A stretch of 8,064 nucleotides of DNA from Polaromonas sp. GTDB lineage: Bacteria; Pseudomonadota; Gammaproteobacteria; Burkholderiales; Burkholderiaceae_C. Below, piece after piece: positions 6,670-8,064 of the stretch. The stretch covers positions 1 through 8,064 of the forward strand of contig JAJAYS010000061.1 in NCBI GenBank assembly GCA_026786065.1, in the 5' to 3' direction. How positions within the stretch are numbered: position 1 is the first letter of the stretch; each line of letters begins with the position of its first letter. A program made the translations under genes and the position numbers. The notes beneath the pieces were generated by a model, which saw only the letters and a program-made list of their open reading frames with translations, did no database searches and was not told the DNA's origin.

Positions 6670-6700
6670 GGGGATAGCGGGGGAAGGTGGGGGTGGAGGG
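6670..6700 (+). other. G-quadruplex-type motif in the divergent intergenic region
   Basis: Four G runs lie at 6670-6673 (4 G), 6679-6683 (5 G), 6689-6693 (5 G) and 6698-6700 (3 G), separated by 5, 5 and 4 bases. This satisfies the usual G3+N1-7 pattern. It lies 22 bases upstream of the reductase start codon. The reductase transcript would carry the C-rich complement in its leader, while G-rich single-stranded DNA would form on the plus strand. Whether it folds or regulates anything is unknown. I see no convincing sigma70 promoter for either divergent gene in 6649-6845. Confidence 0.45.
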
Positions 6701-6758
6701 CGAGCGCCAGCCGGGCTGGTCGGGCGGCGCGGCCACAAGCGCGTAAAGTGGCAACCCA

Positions 6759-6785
6759 ATGCACCGGATGCACCGGATGCACCAA
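6759..6785 (+). repeat. Tandem 9-bp repeat with three in-frame ATGs
   Basis: ATGCACCGG occurs twice in tandem (6759-6767 and 6768-6776) and is followed by the near copy ATGCACCAA (6777-6785). The 9-base unit keeps the reading frame, so each copy offers an alternative ATG for the downstream SDR gene. An in-frame TAA at 6744-6746 limits any further upstream extension. The encoded MHRMHRMHQ is not family-like, so the repeat may be non-coding DNA upstream of the true start. Confidence 0.6.
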
Positions 6786-7778
6786 GCCAGGCGGAGCAGT
6801 GCCGCCCGTCACCCGTACCTCGAACCCTCCAGCCAAACTCCGATTTTGCCTTTAAACCTCAACCCCTTAGGCGCACTGCCCGCGCGCTTTCGCCGCCCGC
6901 GGGTGCTCATCGTCGGCTGCGGTGACGTCGGCCTGCGCGTGGCCCGCCTTTTGCCGGGCTCGGTGCGCGTTCTGGCCCTGACCTCCTCACCCGAACGCAT
7001 CGAGTCGCTGCGCAGCCAGCACGTCGTGCCGCTGCTCGGCAACCTCGACACCCCGGCCACGCTGCGGCGCCTGTCCGGCCTGGCGACGCGCGTCATTCAC
7101 CTGGCCCCGCCGCCAAACGACAACCCCGACTGGCGATCCGACCCGCGCACCGAGGCGCTGGTCGCGGCGCTGCGGCGGCGCGCCCGTCCCGAGGTGCTGG
7201 TGTACGGCTCGACCAGCGGCGTGTACGGAGACTGCGGCGGCGCACGCATTGACGAAACACGGGCGGGGAAGCCGGCAACGCCGCGCGCCGAACGCCGGGT
7301 GCAGGCCGAGGCGCAGCTGCGCTGGTTCGGTCGGGCCAGCGGCACCCGGGTGCACCTGCTGCGCATCCCTGGCATTTACGCGCCCGACCGGGAAGGCGGC
7401 ACGCCGCAGGCCAGGCTGCGCAAAGGTACGCCGGTACTGGTGCAGCAAGACGACGTGTACACCAACCACATTCACGCCGACGATCTGGCGCGGGCTTGCC
7501 TGGCTGCGCTGTGGCGCGGCCGGCCGCAGCGCGTCACCCACGCCAGCGACGACACCGAGATGCGCATGGGCGACTACTTCGACTTCGCTGCCGATCTCTA
7601 TGGTTTGCCCCGGCCGCCGCGGCTACCGCGCAGCACCGCACGCGAGCAACTGCCGCTGATGCTGCTGAGTTTCATGGGTGAATCGCGGCGGCTGGACAAC
7701 ACGCGCTTGAAGCGTGAGCTGCGGCTGCGGCTGCGGTATCCGACGGTGGTCCAGGGGCTGAGCGCCGCGCCGCCGTGA
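6759..7778 (+). CDS. Atypical SDR, NAD-dependent epimerase/dehydratase family (YeeZ-like); start uncertain
   Basis: From the first ATG the product is 339 residues. Residues 49-58 (VLIVGCGDVG) hold the Rossmann beta-strand and Gly-rich nucleotide-binding loop. Other blocks are VIHLAPPPND (112-121), VLVYGSTSGVYGDCGGARID (146-165), LLRIPGIYAPDR (200-211) and YTNHIHADDLARACLAAL (234-251), the last being typical of the extended/atypical SDR C-terminus. Tyr156 is followed by GDCG, so the usual YxxxK catalytic Lys is absent. I recall poor active-site conservation in this atypical subgroup. The reaction and substrate are unknown, and the protein may be redox-inactive. The first 45 or so residues look non-coding. 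A TTG at 6846 would give PLNLNPLGALPARFRRPRV before the Rossmann fold and is a plausible alternative, and three tandem ATGs precede it. No clear ribosome binding site settles the start. It is divergent from the reductase gene. Confidence 0.82.
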   Translation: MHRMHRMHQARRSSAARHPYLEPSSQTPILPLNLNPLGALPARFRRPRVLIVGCGDVGLRVARLLPGSVRVLALTSSPERIESLRSQHVVPLLGNLDTPATLRRLSGLATRVIHLAPPPNDNPDWRSDPRTEALVAALRRRARPEVLVYGSTSGVYGDCGGARIDETRAGKPATPRAERRVQAEAQLRWFGRASGTRVHLLRIPGIYAPDREGGTPQARLRKGTPVLVQQDDVYTNHIHADDLARACLAALWRGRPQRVTHASDDTEMRMGDYFDFAADLYGLPRPPRLPRSTAREQLPLMLLSFMGESRRLDNTRLKRELRLRLRYPTVVQGLSAAPP

Positions 7779-7811
7779 CCTTTGCGCCGCCGTTGCCCGC
7801 GCAGCGTTATG

Positions 7812-7971
7812 CCATTTCCATTTCAATAATGTGGTCACCCCGGACCTGAAGAGCCTGCCCCGGACTGCGATCCGGGGGGACGCATGACTTCATGACTTGC
7901 TCGCCATTGCGAACGTGAATTGCGGCTCGTGGGCGGCAATGACAACCGGATCGAATTGGAAATGGAAATGG
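7812..7971. repeat. Palindromic intergenic repeat element (MITE- or REP-like candidate)
   Basis: The arms are inverted repeats. The reverse complement of 7812-7827 is ATTGAAATGGAAATGG and 7955-7971 reads ATTGGAAATGGAAATGG, identical except for one inserted G. Inside them GGTCACCCCGGA (7833-7844) faces GGCAATGACAACCGG (7935-7949), giving a second, looser inverted pair centred on GTCA/TGAC. The interior also has a CCCCGGAC direct repeat (7838-7845, 7858-7865), a CATGACTT tandem duplication (7883-7898) and a perfect hairpin. No transposase or ORF is inside. The 'GTCACCCCGGA...GATCCGGGG' and 'TCATTGC' flavour resembles short dispersed intergenic repeats of Proteobacteria, which is recollection and unsearched. 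It fills most of the 195-base convergent gap 7779-7973. Confidence 0.5.
7858..7877. other. Perfect GC-rich hairpin inside the repeat element
   Basis: CCCCGGA (7858-7864) pairs with TCCGGGG (7871-7877) around the six-base loop CTGCGA. It lies about 80 bases after the SDR stop codon and could mark the transcript end of either convergent gene. No T tract follows on either strand, so it is not called a terminator. Confidence 0.45.
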
Positions 7972-7973
7972 AA

Positions 7974-8064
7974 TTAAATCCCGGACGGCTTCTTCAAAGT
8001 CCGCATCCGGTCCTGGGCCTTCAGCACCAGCGTCTTGACTTCATCGCCCTGTTGGACTTTCAGC
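7974..8064 (-). CDS. 3' end of an unidentified gene
   Basis: Read on the minus strand from the window edge, one frame stays open for 29 codons and ends in TAA at 7976-7974. The visible C-terminus begins LKVQQGDEVKTLVLKAQDR and ends MRTLKKPSGI. Third codon positions are mostly G or C, as in the other genes here, and the residue mix (Lys, Leu, Val, Gln) is protein-like, which supports coding. The piece is too short to identify, and I do not recognise a family. The stop codon lies immediately beside the right arm of the repeat element (7955-7971). The gene would be convergent with the SDR gene. A chance open frame of this length in GC-rich DNA remains possible. Confidence 0.45.
   Translation of the reverse strand, partial: LKVQQGDEVKTLVLKAQDRMRTLKKPSGI

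Noticed and set aside
7719..7736. Triple CTGCGG tandem repeat near the 3' end of the SDR gene
   Set aside because: It encodes an alternating Leu-Arg stretch (LRLRLR) within a plausible C-terminal strand. Short GC-rich codon repeats like this are common and need no special explanation.
1..8064. CRISPR arrays, tRNA or rRNA genes, transposases, toxin-antitoxin or phage genes
   Set aside because: Nearly all sequence is accounted for by the listed genes. The gaps hold no regularly spaced repeats, no tRNA-like cloverleaf that I can see, and no mobile-element enzyme.

Overview
The window is a GC-rich bacterial chromosome segment, most likely from a betaproteobacterium of the order Burkholderiales (probably a Comamonadaceae relative such as Polaromonas, Rhodoferax or Variovorax). 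The basis is inference: high GC at third codon positions, a Bug-family solute-binding protein gene without its membrane partners (typical of this order), and an intergenic repeat at about 4396-4460 that resembles one I recall from Comamonadaceae genomes. No taxonomic marker gene is present.

Layout. 1-528 (+) is the 3' end of rarA, which encodes a replication-fork AAA+ ATPase. 529-752 is a structured gap with a -10-like box and two hairpins ahead of livH. 753-4321 (+) is a compact branched-chain amino acid/amide ABC transporter operon in the order livH, livM, livG, livF. The livG reading frame has one in-frame TAA at codon 99, with all ABC ATPase motifs preserved on either side. 4322-4488 is a convergent gap with the intergenic repeat. 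On the minus strand, 6648-5569 encodes a [2Fe-2S]/FAD/NAD(P)H reductase of the type usually called CDP-6-deoxy-delta-3,4-glucoseen reductase. It is followed 33 bases later by a periplasmic Bug (TctC-like) binding protein gene at 5535-4489, and the two probably form one transcription unit. 6649-6758 is the divergent gap, with a G-quadruplex-type motif. From about 6759 to 7778 (+) there is an atypical SDR (YeeZ-like NAD-dependent epimerase/dehydratase family) whose start is uncertain. 7779-7973 is a convergent gap largely filled by a palindromic repeat element. 7974-8064 (-) is probably the 3' end of another gene.

How the genes work together. LivH and LivM would form the inner-membrane channel and LivG and LivF the ATPase pair. 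No periplasmic LivJ/LivK-type binding protein is in the window, so it must be encoded elsewhere. The Bug protein belongs to the tripartite tricarboxylate class and would not be expected to feed an ABC transporter. The premature stop in livG would disable the transporter unless it is a sequencing error, is read through, or is bypassed by reinitiation.

I did not find evidence of a previously undescribed multi-gene system. The most informative anomalies are the livG nonsense codon, the hairpin-rich livH leader, the uncertain repeat-containing start of the SDR gene with its nearby G-rich tract, and the repeat element at 7812-7971.
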